Shown here: in pieces, positions 35,101 through 43,698 of the stretch
Layout: each line of letters begins with the position of its first letter
How positions within the stretch are numbered: position 1 is the stretch's first letter
Source of the DNA: Segatella baroniae DSM 16972 = JCM 13447
GTDB lineage: Bacteria; Bacteroidota; Bacteroidia; Bacteroidales; Bacteroidaceae
Direction: 5' to 3'
Assembly (NCBI RefSeq): GCF_000426585.1
Contig: NZ_AUFQ01000009.1
Span: 62,001 to 126,000 of the forward strand
DNA: 64,000 nucleotides
The notes under the pieces: model-generated
Databases searched by the model: none
What the model was told of the DNA's origin: nothing
Seen by the model: the letters and a program-made list of their open reading frames with translations, nothing else
Position numbers and translations under genes: made by a program

Positions 35101-35567
35101 CGTTCTTCCTGACCATGCAGGCGGGCAATAAGATACGATTGAACCCCACGTTCGATCCGGAGTTCGGCGACCTGAACGTCTTCTCCAAATCCTATTACAA
35201 CCGTTGGCTCAATCCGGGCGATGAATACAAGACCGACGTACCGGTGCTTCCTTCGCAGGAACTGATAGAAAAAGTAGGCAAAGAGAACATCGAACGTGCC
35301 TACAACACCTACAACTACTCGCAACAGATGGTAGCGGACGGAAGTTTTGTACGCATGAAGAACATCTCGTTAGGCTACGACGTGCCCGACAACTTCCTGA
35401 AGAAAGTAAGAATACACTCCATGAATCTGCGTCTGAACGTCACCAATCCTTTCCTGATTTATTCGGACAAGAAGCTCAAAGGGCAAGATCCGGAGTATTA
35501 TAAGTCAGGAGGAGTGTCGCTGCCTACCCCAAAACAGTATACAGTAACGTTGAACATTGGTTTCTAA
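32193..35567 (+). CDS. SusC/RagA TonB-linked outer-membrane transporter (operon 2)
   Basis: 1124 residues. Signal peptide to about 25; carboxypeptidase-regulatory-like domain (VTGTIRNEQGEALIGAYVQV). Then VDEVVVTGYQNIRNRVYTGA, where the family often reads TALG or GYG. The plug has INIRGGASIIGNVQPLWVID and IQVLKDASATSVYGARALNG. The beta-barrel ends with KQYTVTLNIGF. No STN domain. Paired with the SusD gene 11 bp downstream. Visibly less GC-rich than the receptor gene before it. It should import a bulky ligand; the neighbouring accessory proteins argue against a classic polysaccharide locus. Confidence 0.94.
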   Translation: MYRQINIKKTLSALLLLFMTLTVAAQTAGTVTGTIRNEQGEALIGAYVQVVETKVKAVTDVDGHFTIKATAGQTLQASYIGMLTQRVKIGNRPLNIVLKDDSRQVDEVVVTGYQNIRNRVYTGAATSVKMDDIKLEGIADVSRMLEGRVPGLSIQNVSGTFGSAPRINIRGGASIIGNVQPLWVIDGAVYEDLVHLSLDQLASGDAVTLISSAVSGLNPADIQDIQVLKDASATSVYGARALNGVIVITTKSGRRESPLRVTYSTENTVRLKPRYGDFDLLNSQETMSLYQEMNDKGYFGIGNSLYGRRSGIYYQLYKGVSTINPATGTYYLPNTPEARADFLRKREYANTNWFNLLFTMKPITNHMITLSGGGKHTATYASIGFYHDGGWTIADKVSRLTANVKNTFYINDKFTTTLSAQGNIRSQKAPGTMPQRKNNTLGVFERDFDINPFSYALGTSRTLRPYNEDGSLEYYRNNWAPFNIFNEYANNKMNIDVLDFKIQGEATYRLNEDIALKALLSTRQAYTSTTHEVREGSNVVQAFRANENPFVAQQNIYLVHDKDNPLLQPKVGLTHGGLLNKTEASLKSLLARIAFDFDKRMGQHDLKAFAFTEVRSAERTVNPFQGYGIQYDRGNQVYTNPLIFEKLANEGTNYFNYHKRNDRGVTFSVNGTYGYAGRYVFNAVFNCEGSNTSGKGARALWLPTWNVGAKWNIDREAFMKNYPTVSRLALRASYGLTAKMNEEAINANSIYKSGIVNRHYFNDRENKLDILHLENRDLTWEKMYELNIGLELGLFNNRISTTLDVYQRNTFDLIDLVRTSGVGGQYYKYANFGDMRTRGIELGVHTKNIVTDRFNWTTSLTLSAMDQEITRLLNTPNAFDMVAGRGRGNIVGYPRGSLFSFNFQGLNNNGLPTFNFGRYPGSQGELSNIAGADFLDTQYAKSYLLYHGPIEPRVIGGLSNTLKYKGWELSFFLTMQAGNKIRLNPTFDPEFGDLNVFSKSYYNRWLNPGDEYKTDVPVLPSQELIEKVGKENIERAYNTYNYSQQMVADGSFVRMKNISLGYDVPDNFLKKVRIHSMNLRLNVTNPFLIYSDKKLKGQDPEYYKSGGVSLPTPKQYTVTLNIGF

Positions 35568-35578
35568 CAAGAATAAAT

Positions 35579-37108
35579 ATGAAAGTAAATATATCCTTAT
35601 TATTGTTTGCGGTCGCCGCTTTTCTATTCGTCGGCTGTAACGATTACCTTGACAAGAGCCCTGATTCGGAACTGGATGTCGATATCGATTCCGAGGAAAA
35701 GATAGCCGAACTGCTTACAGGAGCCTATCCCGAGGCAAGCTATATCCCGTTTCTGGAACCTCGCACTGACAACGTTGAGGAACGTGTCAACGGCATACAC
35801 TCACGGCTAAACGAAGCCATGTTCTTTTGGGAAGACTACGATCAGGAAGATCTTGACACGCCGTTGAACTACTGGAACGCCTGTTACAAAGGCATCGCGC
35901 AGGCCAACAAGGCGTTGGAACTGCTAAGTCGTTATCCCAAGAACGAACGGGTGAAAGCCTTGTACGGAGAGGCGTTCCTGCTAAGGGCCTACCTGCATTT
36001 CATGTTGGTCAATATTTGGTCGGAACCTTACGGCGGAAAAGCGACCGATCCGGGTATCCCCTACATCACAAAACCTGAGAAACATGCCTTGGTTGACTAC
36101 CAGCGGGGCACGGTACAGGAAGTCTACGATAAGATTGAAAAGGACTTGAAGTTAGGTATTTCCTTAGTTTCGGACACGTATTACAAACATCCCAAGTTCC
36201 ATTTCAACAAGAAAGCGGCCTATGCTTTCGCCTCTCGCTTCTATCTGATGAAAGGCGATTGGAAATCGGTCATAGCCTATGCGGACTACGTTTTAGGCGG
36301 TGATCCGAAGACACAGCTCCGTTCGTGGAAACGATACGCTGACGAGTTGGAGTTTAATCATAAGAGTCTTTATCGCCGATATGCCACCGCGACCGAACCC
36401 GCCAACCTGCTTCTGACGACCACAGAGTCGCGTCTGGCTCGCACAACGCCCATCGAAAAGTACGGTTCCACATTCGGAACGGTAGACAAAATCTTTGCTC
36501 AAAAAGGCATAGAGGGCGGACGCAACTATGAAAAAATGAACTTCATCGGCACCTATATCTTCACATCTTCAGCCGCTCCCGTCACTACAGGCCGCTATCT
36601 GGCCAAGTTCGACGAGCTTTCCAACGCGGAGAGTACGGGCTCCAAACCCCGCGGTCTCTACGTGACAAACGTACTTTTCACGGTAGACGAGGTGCTCCTG
36701 AACCGAATGGAAGCACATGCCATGTTGAGAAACTACAACCGAGCTATCGATGATTTCCTACAATACATGCAAGGAAAGTTCGGTTTCATCCCCTCGGTGG
36801 AAAGATTTGTGTACACCTCTACAAACAGCGCGAACTACAATATCTACACACCTTTTTACGGACTGACGCTGAAACAACTGGCCTTAGTGAAGCTATTCCT
36901 TGATTTCCGACAGAAAGAATTCTATCAGGAAGGTCTCCGATGGTTCGACATCCGACGTTTCCATCTGGGTGTTAAGCGCTCGTCGAAGAGCTCCTATTAC
37001 TTCCCGCTGGAGAAAGAAGATCCCCGCAAGGTGCTCCAGATACCGGCCGAGGCCATACAGAGAGGCCTTGCTGCCAACCCACGGGAGCGAAACGAGCCCA
37101 TCAGATAA
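35579..37108 (+). CDS. SusD/RagB family surface lipoprotein (operon 2)
   Basis: 509 residues, lipoprotein signal AAFLFVGC (Cys20) followed by NDYLDKSPDSELDVDIDSEE. The TPR scaffold shows YWNACYKGIAQANKALELL and YGEAFLLRAYLHFMLVNIWS. Later motifs are VDEVLLNRMEAHAMLRNYNR and FRQKEFYQEGLRWFDIRRFH. It is the lid for the preceding SusC. Spacing of 11 bp supports cotranscription. It belongs to the SusD branch that travels with zinc-metallohydrolase and DUF4302 lipoproteins in Bacteroidetes (known association; here seen in gene order). Confidence 0.92.
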   Translation: MKVNISLLLFAVAAFLFVGCNDYLDKSPDSELDVDIDSEEKIAELLTGAYPEASYIPFLEPRTDNVEERVNGIHSRLNEAMFFWEDYDQEDLDTPLNYWNACYKGIAQANKALELLSRYPKNERVKALYGEAFLLRAYLHFMLVNIWSEPYGGKATDPGIPYITKPEKHALVDYQRGTVQEVYDKIEKDLKLGISLVSDTYYKHPKFHFNKKAAYAFASRFYLMKGDWKSVIAYADYVLGGDPKTQLRSWKRYADELEFNHKSLYRRYATATEPANLLLTTTESRLARTTPIEKYGSTFGTVDKIFAQKGIEGGRNYEKMNFIGTYIFTSSAAPVTTGRYLAKFDELSNAESTGSKPRGLYVTNVLFTVDEVLLNRMEAHAMLRNYNRAIDDFLQYMQGKFGFIPSVERFVYTSTNSANYNIYTPFYGLTLKQLALVKLFLDFRQKEFYQEGLRWFDIRRFHLGVKRSSKSSYYFPLEKEDPRKVLQIPAEAIQRGLAANPRERNEPIR

Positions 37109-37148
37109 ATTCTCATGAATCCTCAAACAGACAAAATGAAGTAATCAA

Positions 37149-38114
37149 ATGAAACTGAAAAAGATATACCTTGCCTTCCTCATGCCCCTCATCCTCATGG
37201 GATGCAGCGAAGAAAAGCTAAGCGACAGGAGCGTGATCGACGATGGCAAAAAGCAGATAGAGACCACTGAGCTGGATAAGTGGATACTCGACAACATCAC
37301 AAAACCCTACGGTATCGAAGTAATCTATCGCTGGGAAAAGAACGCCGGTTCGACAGGCACGTTCATCTATCCGCCCAAATTAGAGAACGTACGTGCCGTA
37401 CTCGAAGCCGTTAAAGAGCTGGGACTGGAAACCTATCGGCTGAAAGAAGTCGGAGGCAATGACTTTCTGCTCGGTCGCCTGCCCATTAAACTCTATCTCT
37501 ATGGTGGCGGCAACCCCGATGAAAACGGCGTAGAGCGTCTCTACAATCCCCGACTGACGGCGGCAGAAATGTGTCTCTACAATGTGAACGACTTCAAACC
37601 GAGCGACGCCGACAAACTGTTCGTGCTCATGCGCAGCGTCCATCACCAGCTGGCCAAGCGTCTTATGGAACTCATTCCCTACGACCGCGACAAGTTTCTC
37701 ACCATCAGCGGCCACCGCTACACGGGTTCCACCGAGCAGATTGCCGCACCGTTGGGCTACGCCCGCACAGGAAAAGAGAAGTTCGGACTGGATGCCTACG
37801 CCAACAAACGAGGCTTTTACACGATGCTCTCGTTCCTTTCGGCCGAAGACGACTTTGCCGAAATCATCAGCGCAACGCTTACTGCCACGCCCAAAGAGCT
37901 GTACGATGCCTCTGTTACGGCCCAAACACCCGACACGGACATCGACCCCGAGGTAAATCAACGTTATGCCAAGGAAGCAGAACAAGCCTATAAGGAGTTT
38001 ACGGAAAAGCAAACTTTCGTCGACGAATATGTACAGAAAAGCTGGCACATCAACCTCAAACAGATGCAGGTGGTCAGTGTTCGCAGAATCTATTCTTACG
38101 TAAAACAGCATTGA
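37149..38114 (+). CDS. Substrate-import-associated zinc metallohydrolase-like lipoprotein with degenerate active site
   Basis: 321 residues, lipoprotein signal LMPLILMGC (Cys19). Overall form matches the LP_HExxH_w_tonB family that sits behind SusCD: TTELDKWILDNITKPYGIEV near the start, a central helix, ISGHRYTG, and SAEDDFAEIISATLTATPKE near the end. The metal motif HExxH is replaced by H166-Q-L-A-K170: Glu to Gln and second His to Lys. Catalysis by the standard mechanism is therefore unlikely, and it may bind ligand or metal only. The neighbouring His165 is kept. Followed by DUF4302 with 2 bp spacing. Confidence 0.8.
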   Translation: MKLKKIYLAFLMPLILMGCSEEKLSDRSVIDDGKKQIETTELDKWILDNITKPYGIEVIYRWEKNAGSTGTFIYPPKLENVRAVLEAVKELGLETYRLKEVGGNDFLLGRLPIKLYLYGGGNPDENGVERLYNPRLTAAEMCLYNVNDFKPSDADKLFVLMRSVHHQLAKRLMELIPYDRDKFLTISGHRYTGSTEQIAAPLGYARTGKEKFGLDAYANKRGFYTMLSFLSAEDDFAEIISATLTATPKELYDASVTAQTPDTDIDPEVNQRYAKEAEQAYKEFTEKQTFVDEYVQKSWHINLKQMQVVSVRRIYSYVKQH

Positions 38115-38116
38115 AA

Positions 38117-39151
38117 ATGAACTATAGAAATCTATTCCGATACGGCTTCGTGCTCGCCGTCGCACTATTGACGGCCTGCTCGTCCGACGACGACGCGTTC
38201 GACAAGTCTCCTTCACAGCGCAGCAGCGAAAGTATTGCTGCCCTGAAAAACGAACTCGTAAGTGCTTCTCACGGCTGGCGCGTCCTCTATTTCCCCCAAA
38301 CCGACTCACTGTTGTTCTCCAATCCGTCGGAACTCATATCCCAAAACGGATTCAGAGGACGCTACGGCTACGGCGGCGACTGCTTCACCATGAAGTTCAA
38401 TGCCGATAATACCGTGGAGATGCGGGCCGACTTTACCGACCAAACGACGACGGAAGCGCAGAAAAGCGAGTACCTTGTCAGCCGCAACAGCTACACACAG
38501 TTGAGTTTTATCACCTATAATTATCTGCACAGGCTCGTAAACGACCGCTTTGCCGGTGCTTCAGACTTCCTCTATATGGGCAAAAATGAAGACGGAGATC
38601 TGGTGTTTCGCACCGCCGCCTATCTGCAACCGGCCCGCGAATACATCGTGTTCACTAAACTGAAAAGTGCCGAAGAAACTACCGCTACCGTACGGAAAGC
38701 CTACGAAAACCGGGATTTCTTTGAACAGATGATCAATCCGCAACTGCTCATTCACCGTGGAGGACGCACCTATTTCCGCAGCGACATCTACGTCAAACGC
38801 AATGTGGAAACCAATCAGGCCTTACTAAAAGAAATCAAGGAGAAGCGATATTATCTCTTCCTTTTTACGCAAAAAAAGAATCCTATACCCGATTACCCCG
38901 CGAAGGAAATGACCGGTTTGGGTTCGGGTTACAGCGGAACGGAACACGGAATCACCTTTAGAGCCGGCCTGCGCTACGACAGCAACATGATATTCTTCGA
39001 CTTCCTGCGTGAAGGCAATCGCTTTGTGGCCGAACTGGTGTCGGTCTACGACCCGCTGCTGCGCCACACCCGCCTCGTCAGCAAACACCTGCATCCCAAA
39101 GGCGAGCCCACGGGACTGAAGGCAGAGATTTACGACGCGCCCGTGGAATGA
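38117..39151 (+). CDS. DUF4302 lipoprotein
   Basis: 344 residues, lipoprotein signal ALLTAC. The DUF4302 hallmark after the Cys is clear: RSSESIAALKNELVSASHGW then RVLYFPQTD. It is followed by FTMKFNADNTVEMRADF and late YYLFLFTQKKNP. Function unknown; the family co-occurs with SusCD and zinc-metallohydrolase lipoproteins. ATG 38117 is used rather than TTG 38111. Starts 2 bp after the metallohydrolase stop, so translation is probably coupled. Likely surface-exposed. Confidence 0.85.
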   Translation: MNYRNLFRYGFVLAVALLTACSSDDDAFDKSPSQRSSESIAALKNELVSASHGWRVLYFPQTDSLLFSNPSELISQNGFRGRYGYGGDCFTMKFNADNTVEMRADFTDQTTTEAQKSEYLVSRNSYTQLSFITYNYLHRLVNDRFAGASDFLYMGKNEDGDLVFRTAAYLQPAREYIVFTKLKSAEETTATVRKAYENRDFFEQMINPQLLIHRGGRTYFRSDIYVKRNVETNQALLKEIKEKRYYLFLFTQKKNPIPDYPAKEMTGLGSGYSGTEHGITFRAGLRYDSNMIFFDFLREGNRFVAELVSVYDPLLRHTRLVSKHLHPKGEPTGLKAEIYDAPVE

Positions 39152-39199
39152 CACCACACAGGACACAACGAATCGTTTAGAATAAAGAAATAAAAGACA

Positions 39200-39826
39200 A
39201 TGAATATGAAACTAAGCAAATATGCCGTTCTCTTCGTGGCCCTGCTGGCCGTGGGTTGCTCCCGCAGCAGCGAGGACTATATCGACGAAGACTACGAAAA
39301 ACTATTCCCGTTTCCCGGTATCGAGAAGCCGAAAATCTCGTATGAAGACCAAGTCGTGCAGCTGGGAGACCCCGACGCGCCCGTTTCAGACTATGTTTAT
39401 CCGGGCGTAGAGATTACCGAGAACGTGAGAACTTATAAGGTAACACTCACCTGTTCGTTCAAGGAAGTGAACATCGAGGGCAGCCTCGTGCCGGCAAAGG
39501 ATATAGAGTCGCGCTACGTCATCCGCTATATCGACACTGAAAAGCAGCTGCGCACGATTACCAGCAACAAGAACGACGAAACGGCTCACGCCTTTCTCAA
39601 CAACGCAAAGGATTATACGCTCACCTTCACGGCCAAGTCGGGCTACCCCATGTACCTTTGTGTCAATGGTGTAGGACCGCAGAACTCATCGGTAAAGGCC
39701 ACCATCTCGGCCGTTTCCGAAGACGGATTCACCATCGTGAAGCCCCTGAGCGCGAATGAATTTCAGAACGAGGAAGGGCTTGACAAGATCAAAGCACCCT
39801 TCTGCGCTTATATTATTCTCCCTTAA
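39200..39826 (+). CDS. Lipoprotein of unknown function
   Basis: 208 residues, lipoprotein signal LFVALLAVGC followed by an acidic stretch (SSEDYIDEDYEKLF). The remainder is beta-rich: VRTYKVTLTCSFKEVNI, ESRYVIRYIDTEKQ, DYTLTFTAKSGYPMYLCVNG, ending FCAYIILP. I do not recognise the family. Its place between DUF4302 and DUF4856 genes, same strand and short gaps, makes it part of the import operon; probably a surface ligand-binding accessory. Confidence 0.7.
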   Translation: MNMKLSKYAVLFVALLAVGCSRSSEDYIDEDYEKLFPFPGIEKPKISYEDQVVQLGDPDAPVSDYVYPGVEITENVRTYKVTLTCSFKEVNIEGSLVPAKDIESRYVIRYIDTEKQLRTITSNKNDETAHAFLNNAKDYTLTFTAKSGYPMYLCVNGVGPQNSSVKATISAVSEDGFTIVKPLSANEFQNEEGLDKIKAPFCAYIILP

Positions 39827-39836
39827 CAGATATAAA

Positions 39837-41033
39837 ATGAGAACGAAAACTTTAATTTATATAGCACTGATCTTGCTTCCCACGGGCCTCACTTCATGCA
39901 GCCAGTGGGAAGGAGAGACCGTGGAGTCTGCCTACATAGAGCCGCAGATTCCCGATCCCAGCTATCGGTTCAAGCGCAACGGCAGCAACAGCGTAGACTA
40001 TTTGGAATGCAGTCTGCTGCGCGATCCGCTCGACTATATCTACAATAGCTATCTCAAAATCGCTTCGATCATGTATCCGGCCAACATGACCAAGGTGCAG
40101 GATTATTTCAACAACGGCGAGTTCGGCCTGAAACCACGGGAAGAACTGGCCGCCTCATCCTTGCACAAGGCCGACAGGACACGCGTTCTGAAGGATGTAG
40201 AGGATATCTTCACGACGACGGGCGTGTTGAGCGGATTGTCGAAACCGAGTCCCGGAACCCACCGCAACCATAGGGCTAAGCCCGGAGAAGGCGGCTATGT
40301 GGGCCTGAATATCGGTGATGTCAACATTGCCTTCGCCGATGAGAAAGGACTGGTGGTGGCCGAACTGTTCAACGGCATCGTGTGGGGAGGTATCTATTTA
40401 GACAAGATTCTCAACGTACACCTCAACGACAGCCTCTACAACGACAGCCGATTGCGCCGCGAACACGAGCGTACGGCACTGCTACCCGGCCGCAATTACA
40501 CCGAACTTGAGCACCATTGGGATCTGGCTTACGGCTATTACCAGTATTGGCTTCCGTTCGTTCAGGCCGGCGGCTTGTCTGTTTTGCGCAAAAGTCGTAT
40601 CGACATCTACAACGCTTTCGCACGAGGACGGCTGGCCCTTACGGAGTTTCGTTATGAAGAGGTTGTAACACAACTGCAACTGATTAGAGCCGAACTGTCG
40701 AAAGTGGCGGCCGCAAGAGCCATGAACCTGCTGGTGAGCGACATCACGTTGAGCAATCTCGATGAAGAACAACAAAACGCGCTGGTGTTTCTGTCGCAAG
40801 GATGCGGCGCGCTCTATGGTTTGCAATTCACCTTGCAGGCTTCGGGCAAGCCACACCTGTCCTACGACGAAGTAAAGTCGTACATCGACCAGCTGACCAC
40901 AGGCAACGGACTTTGGGATAAGCAACGGTTACTCGCTCCGGAGTCGGCCACAGGCTCTCTCAGAAACGTGGCGGCAGCTATCGGCAAACGCTATGGGCTG
41001 ACGCTCGACGACATTAAACGTTCCAATCAATAA
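39837..41033 (+). CDS. DUF4856 (imelysin-like) lipoprotein
   Basis: 398 residues, lipoprotein signal LLPTGLTSC. A helical protein; the segment YTELEHHWDLAYGYYQYWLP (about 220-240) matches the DUF4856 core, a family related to imelysin-like (IrpA) proteins tied to iron in other bacteria. GLYGLQF-like and LDDIKRSNQ endings agree. Start at 39837 is chosen for the signal peptide; an upstream in-frame ATG at 39756 lies inside the previous gene. If the kinship holds, the operon concerns iron or another metal. No metal-binding GxHxxE motif of true imelysins is evident. Confidence 0.7.
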   Translation: MRTKTLIYIALILLPTGLTSCSQWEGETVESAYIEPQIPDPSYRFKRNGSNSVDYLECSLLRDPLDYIYNSYLKIASIMYPANMTKVQDYFNNGEFGLKPREELAASSLHKADRTRVLKDVEDIFTTTGVLSGLSKPSPGTHRNHRAKPGEGGYVGLNIGDVNIAFADEKGLVVAELFNGIVWGGIYLDKILNVHLNDSLYNDSRLRREHERTALLPGRNYTELEHHWDLAYGYYQYWLPFVQAGGLSVLRKSRIDIYNAFARGRLALTEFRYEEVVTQLQLIRAELSKVAAARAMNLLVSDITLSNLDEEQQNALVFLSQGCGALYGLQFTLQASGKPHLSYDEVKSYIDQLTTGNGLWDKQRLLAPESATGSLRNVAAAIGKRYGLTLDDIKRSNQ

Positions 41034-41045
41034 ACATCACACAGT

Positions 41046-42212
41046 ATGACACATAGAATCTATTTCACGATATTATTGTTGCTGCTGCCCTTCCTGGGCA
41101 AAGCGCAACTGAATCAAGAGCTGTTGCCTAACGGTGGATTTGAGGAATACGCCAAACCCGCCGCTCCTCCGTCGAACGACGATGAAGAAGAGGGCGAGGA
41201 GGAGGAAGAAAATCCCGAAGCCTTTGACCCCTATCAGAAACCGCTTTATTGGTATATCAACTCGTCATTAGGCTTTTCGAGAGTGAAAGATGCCCACGGC
41301 GGTGTATTCGCCCTGAAGCTATACCCCAACGGCGGCTCATTCTATTCGCGCGACAATGACTTCAACACGAATCATATCCTGATCAACGCGGACGGAGAAT
41401 ACCGGCTCACCTATTGGTATAAGGGGCAAGCCAAGAACCCTAACATCGTTGTAACGGTAGACTGGTATAAAGGTTACAAGACGATAAGGAAAGAAACACG
41501 CGATAACGACAAGGCTTCGGGGTTCTCCAACACATGGCAACAGAAGACCATCACGTTTAAAGCGCCCTCCGGAGTTGACAGAGCGGGCATTGGTTTCTAC
41601 CTCGAATATGATTACAAGTCGGCGGAATCAGACGGCTACATCCTCATCGACGACATCTCGTTCGTACAAACCAAAGAGGGAAAACCGACGGTAACGCTCG
41701 AAGCGCCATCCAATGTCGTGGTCAGACCGCAGCAACGCGAAATGGAATTATCGTGGAATGCCATCACCGAAAAGGATGCCGGCTACCGAATCATTATGAA
41801 CGGTAAAGAGCTGGCTGTCACAAAAGCGACTTCATACGTTGCGGAACATCTTCAGCCGGGCACGTCCTACACGTTCAGCGTGCAGTCTGTCAAGGGTGCC
41901 GACGCATCGAAACCTTCCAAACCGATTACCCAACAGACGCAACGGATGAACATGGGCGTCGATGAAGAAGGGCGCATTCCCTACCTCTACACCATCCGCG
42001 AGGTTGGAACTTGCCCAAGAACGCTGCGCCTGTATTATCACGACTTGGCCGACCCCAACGCCAAAATCACTTACCGGATAGACGGTAAGCCCGTCACACC
42101 CACCGACGGCAACATCGTTTTCCCGGACAAAGGAATGCACTTTTTGCAAATAGAAATCGAGGAAACGCCCGACCGTAAATGGGAGATAGAATATAAATTG
42201 AATGTAGACTAA
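41046..42212 (+). CDS. Secreted protein with jelly-roll and fibronectin III domains
   Basis: 388 residues, signal peptide ending GKAQ (no lipobox). A carbohydrate-binding-like jelly-roll spans about 22-225: LLPNGGFEEYA, HGGVFALKLYPNG, DGEYRLTYWYKG, GYILIDDISFV. It is interrupted at 45-60 by a run of Asp/Glu. An FN3 domain at about 228-310 (MELSWNAITEKDAGYRIIMN, YTFSVQSVKGADAS) and a short C-terminal beta region follow. Probably displayed or secreted as a binding protein for the operon's ligand. Function inferred only from fold and position. Confidence 0.7.
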   Translation: MTHRIYFTILLLLLPFLGKAQLNQELLPNGGFEEYAKPAAPPSNDDEEEGEEEEENPEAFDPYQKPLYWYINSSLGFSRVKDAHGGVFALKLYPNGGSFYSRDNDFNTNHILINADGEYRLTYWYKGQAKNPNIVVTVDWYKGYKTIRKETRDNDKASGFSNTWQQKTITFKAPSGVDRAGIGFYLEYDYKSAESDGYILIDDISFVQTKEGKPTVTLEAPSNVVVRPQQREMELSWNAITEKDAGYRIIMNGKELAVTKATSYVAEHLQPGTSYTFSVQSVKGADASKPSKPITQQTQRMNMGVDEEGRIPYLYTIREVGTCPRTLRLYYHDLADPNAKITYRIDGKPVTPTDGNIVFPDKGMHFLQIEIEETPDRKWEIEYKLNVD

Positions 42213-42214
42213 CG

Positions 42215-43126
42215 ATGAAAAGAATACTTTTTTACCTATTGCTGCTCTGTTGCGGCACCGCGTTTGTGGCCTGTAGCGACGACAATTCCGAAGCCAAAGA
42301 TATCCAAGTGGGTGCCGACGACTTGAAGGAAGTGGCTCTGAACAAACTTTCCACCCGCACGATCATCCTGCGGGGAGGCACAGGAAAATATACCGCCAAC
42401 GTGGCCGACTCGAAAATTGCCGGCGTAGCCATCAGTAAAGACACGCTGCGTATCAGCGGAATACTGGAGGGACAAACCTATGCCACCATCATTTCGGGAG
42501 ACTTCAAGCGCCGCGTCGACATCAACGTCGTTGTGCCCGAACTGAGTATCAGCCAGTCCGAGATACGTCTTTTCCCGCGCGACGAAAGCAAGTTCGTCAG
42601 TCTGAATGGTGGCGGAGACTTCGCAGAGCTGCAAATAGAAGACCCGGATAAAATCATGAATGCCAAGTGGAACGCCAAAACAGGCATTCTCGAAATACAG
42701 GCTCACTACGAGGGAGAGGCAAAAATACGCGTCATCGCGCAGGACAAGAAGGAGAAGACTCTGAAGGTTGTCGTCCGCTGCGAAGGAACGGCCGACCGCG
42801 TAGGCGTCTACAGCACCACTTCGCGCAGTATCTATACCCACATGAACACCATCATGGCCGTGCGAAGACCCGGCATAGGCGTATGGTTCTGCAGCGGCGC
42901 ACGCCCCTACACCGCCAAAAGAGTGCTGAAGATTACTCCCGCCATCGTCAATCCCGTAGTCGGAAGCCATGTAAACGTGACGCTCTCCATGACCTATCCC
43001 GATGAGTTTTCTAACAGCGGACTGAAAGAAGGTCAATACAAACTATTCGTGGAAGAGGTTCGGGAACATGACGCCGTACTGCGCGGACAAGGCTTCAAAC
43101 TTGTCATTCCCTACGAAAAGAAGTAA
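42215..43126 (+). CDS. Ig-like (BIG2-type) lipoprotein
   Basis: 303 residues, lipoprotein signal CGTAFVAC followed by an acidic spacer. Two tandem Ig-like segments: TIILRGGTGKYTANVADSKI with GILEGQTYATIISGD, then LSISQSEIRLFPRDESKFVS with EGEAKIRVIAQDKKEKTLKV. A separate C-terminal domain (about 190-303; RSIYTHMNTIMAVRRPGIGV) follows. It starts 2 bp after the FN3 gene and is the last gene before the repeat island, so it closes the operon. Role unknown; probable surface binding protein. Confidence 0.72.
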   Translation: MKRILFYLLLLCCGTAFVACSDDNSEAKDIQVGADDLKEVALNKLSTRTIILRGGTGKYTANVADSKIAGVAISKDTLRISGILEGQTYATIISGDFKRRVDINVVVPELSISQSEIRLFPRDESKFVSLNGGGDFAELQIEDPDKIMNAKWNAKTGILEIQAHYEGEAKIRVIAQDKKEKTLKVVVRCEGTADRVGVYSTTSRSIYTHMNTIMAVRRPGIGVWFCSGARPYTAKRVLKITPAIVNPVVGSHVNVTLSMTYPDEFSNSGLKEGQYKLFVEEVREHDAVLRGQGFKLVIPYEKK

Positions 43127-43187
43127 CATGAAACGCTTCGGACACGGCTCCTTTCGAGCCGGCAAGTCCGAAGCGTTTCCCTTTCAT

Positions 43188-43410
43188 TTTTCAACGACTG
43201 CCCTTCGGGTTTTCAAAAGCTATCCTTTGAGCGCGCAAAAGCTGTGCTTTGACCATGCAAAAAGGCTGCTTTCAGCCGCTGATAGGGCTGCTTTTGGAAA
43301 GTCAAAGCAGCCTTTTCAACGGACAACGGCGGTACATTCAGCAGACAACGACAGTACTTTCAGCGTGCAACAACAGTGCTTTAAGCAGGCAACGGCGGTG
43401 CTTTAAGCAG
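43188..43410. repeat. 22-bp-period repeat array, locus D (largest)
   Basis: About ten units of 21-24 bp. Early ones read CAAAAGCTGTGCTTTGACCA. The last four drift to CAACGGCGGTGCTTTAAGCA at strict 22-bp spacing. Units AAGGCTGCTTT and AAAGCAGCCTT (43261-43316) are inverted relative to one another. Confidence 0.8.
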
Positions 43411-43528
43411 GCAAAAGAATAGCGGTGGTTGCGGGCGGCTGCCCCTTGATAGCGGGAGCGCAGGCTCACATGACGGTACCCAAGGCTTTCCTGTGGGTGT
43501 TGAAGCCGGCGGCTTCACCTCTCCGTAA

Positions 43529-43698
43529 CCCCCGGTCATGCCGAAGGATGACCGGGGGAGGTGTGTCCGCCACCCGTCTGTCGACCCTGGAGGGGTCGAC
43601 CACCATCATCACGGCTGTCTTTGGGCGACCCTTCCAGGGTCGATTTCCGCCTGATTTTTTATCCCCTGGTCACTCCGCTTTGCAGAGATGACCAGGGG
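43529..43698. repeat. Cluster of four GC-rich hairpins
   Basis: CCCCCGGTCAT/ATGACCGGGGG (43529-43558, 11-bp stem), GTCGACCC/GGGTCGAC (43580-43600), CGACCCT/AGGGTCG (43626-43642) and CCCCTGGTCA/TGACCAGGGG (43663-43698). The second and third share the GACCCT core. Confidence 0.75.

Noticed and set aside
32193..35567. Possible frameshift or inactivation of the second SusC
   Set aside because: Frame is open from signal peptide to the terminal aromatic strand with all plug motifs; appears intact.
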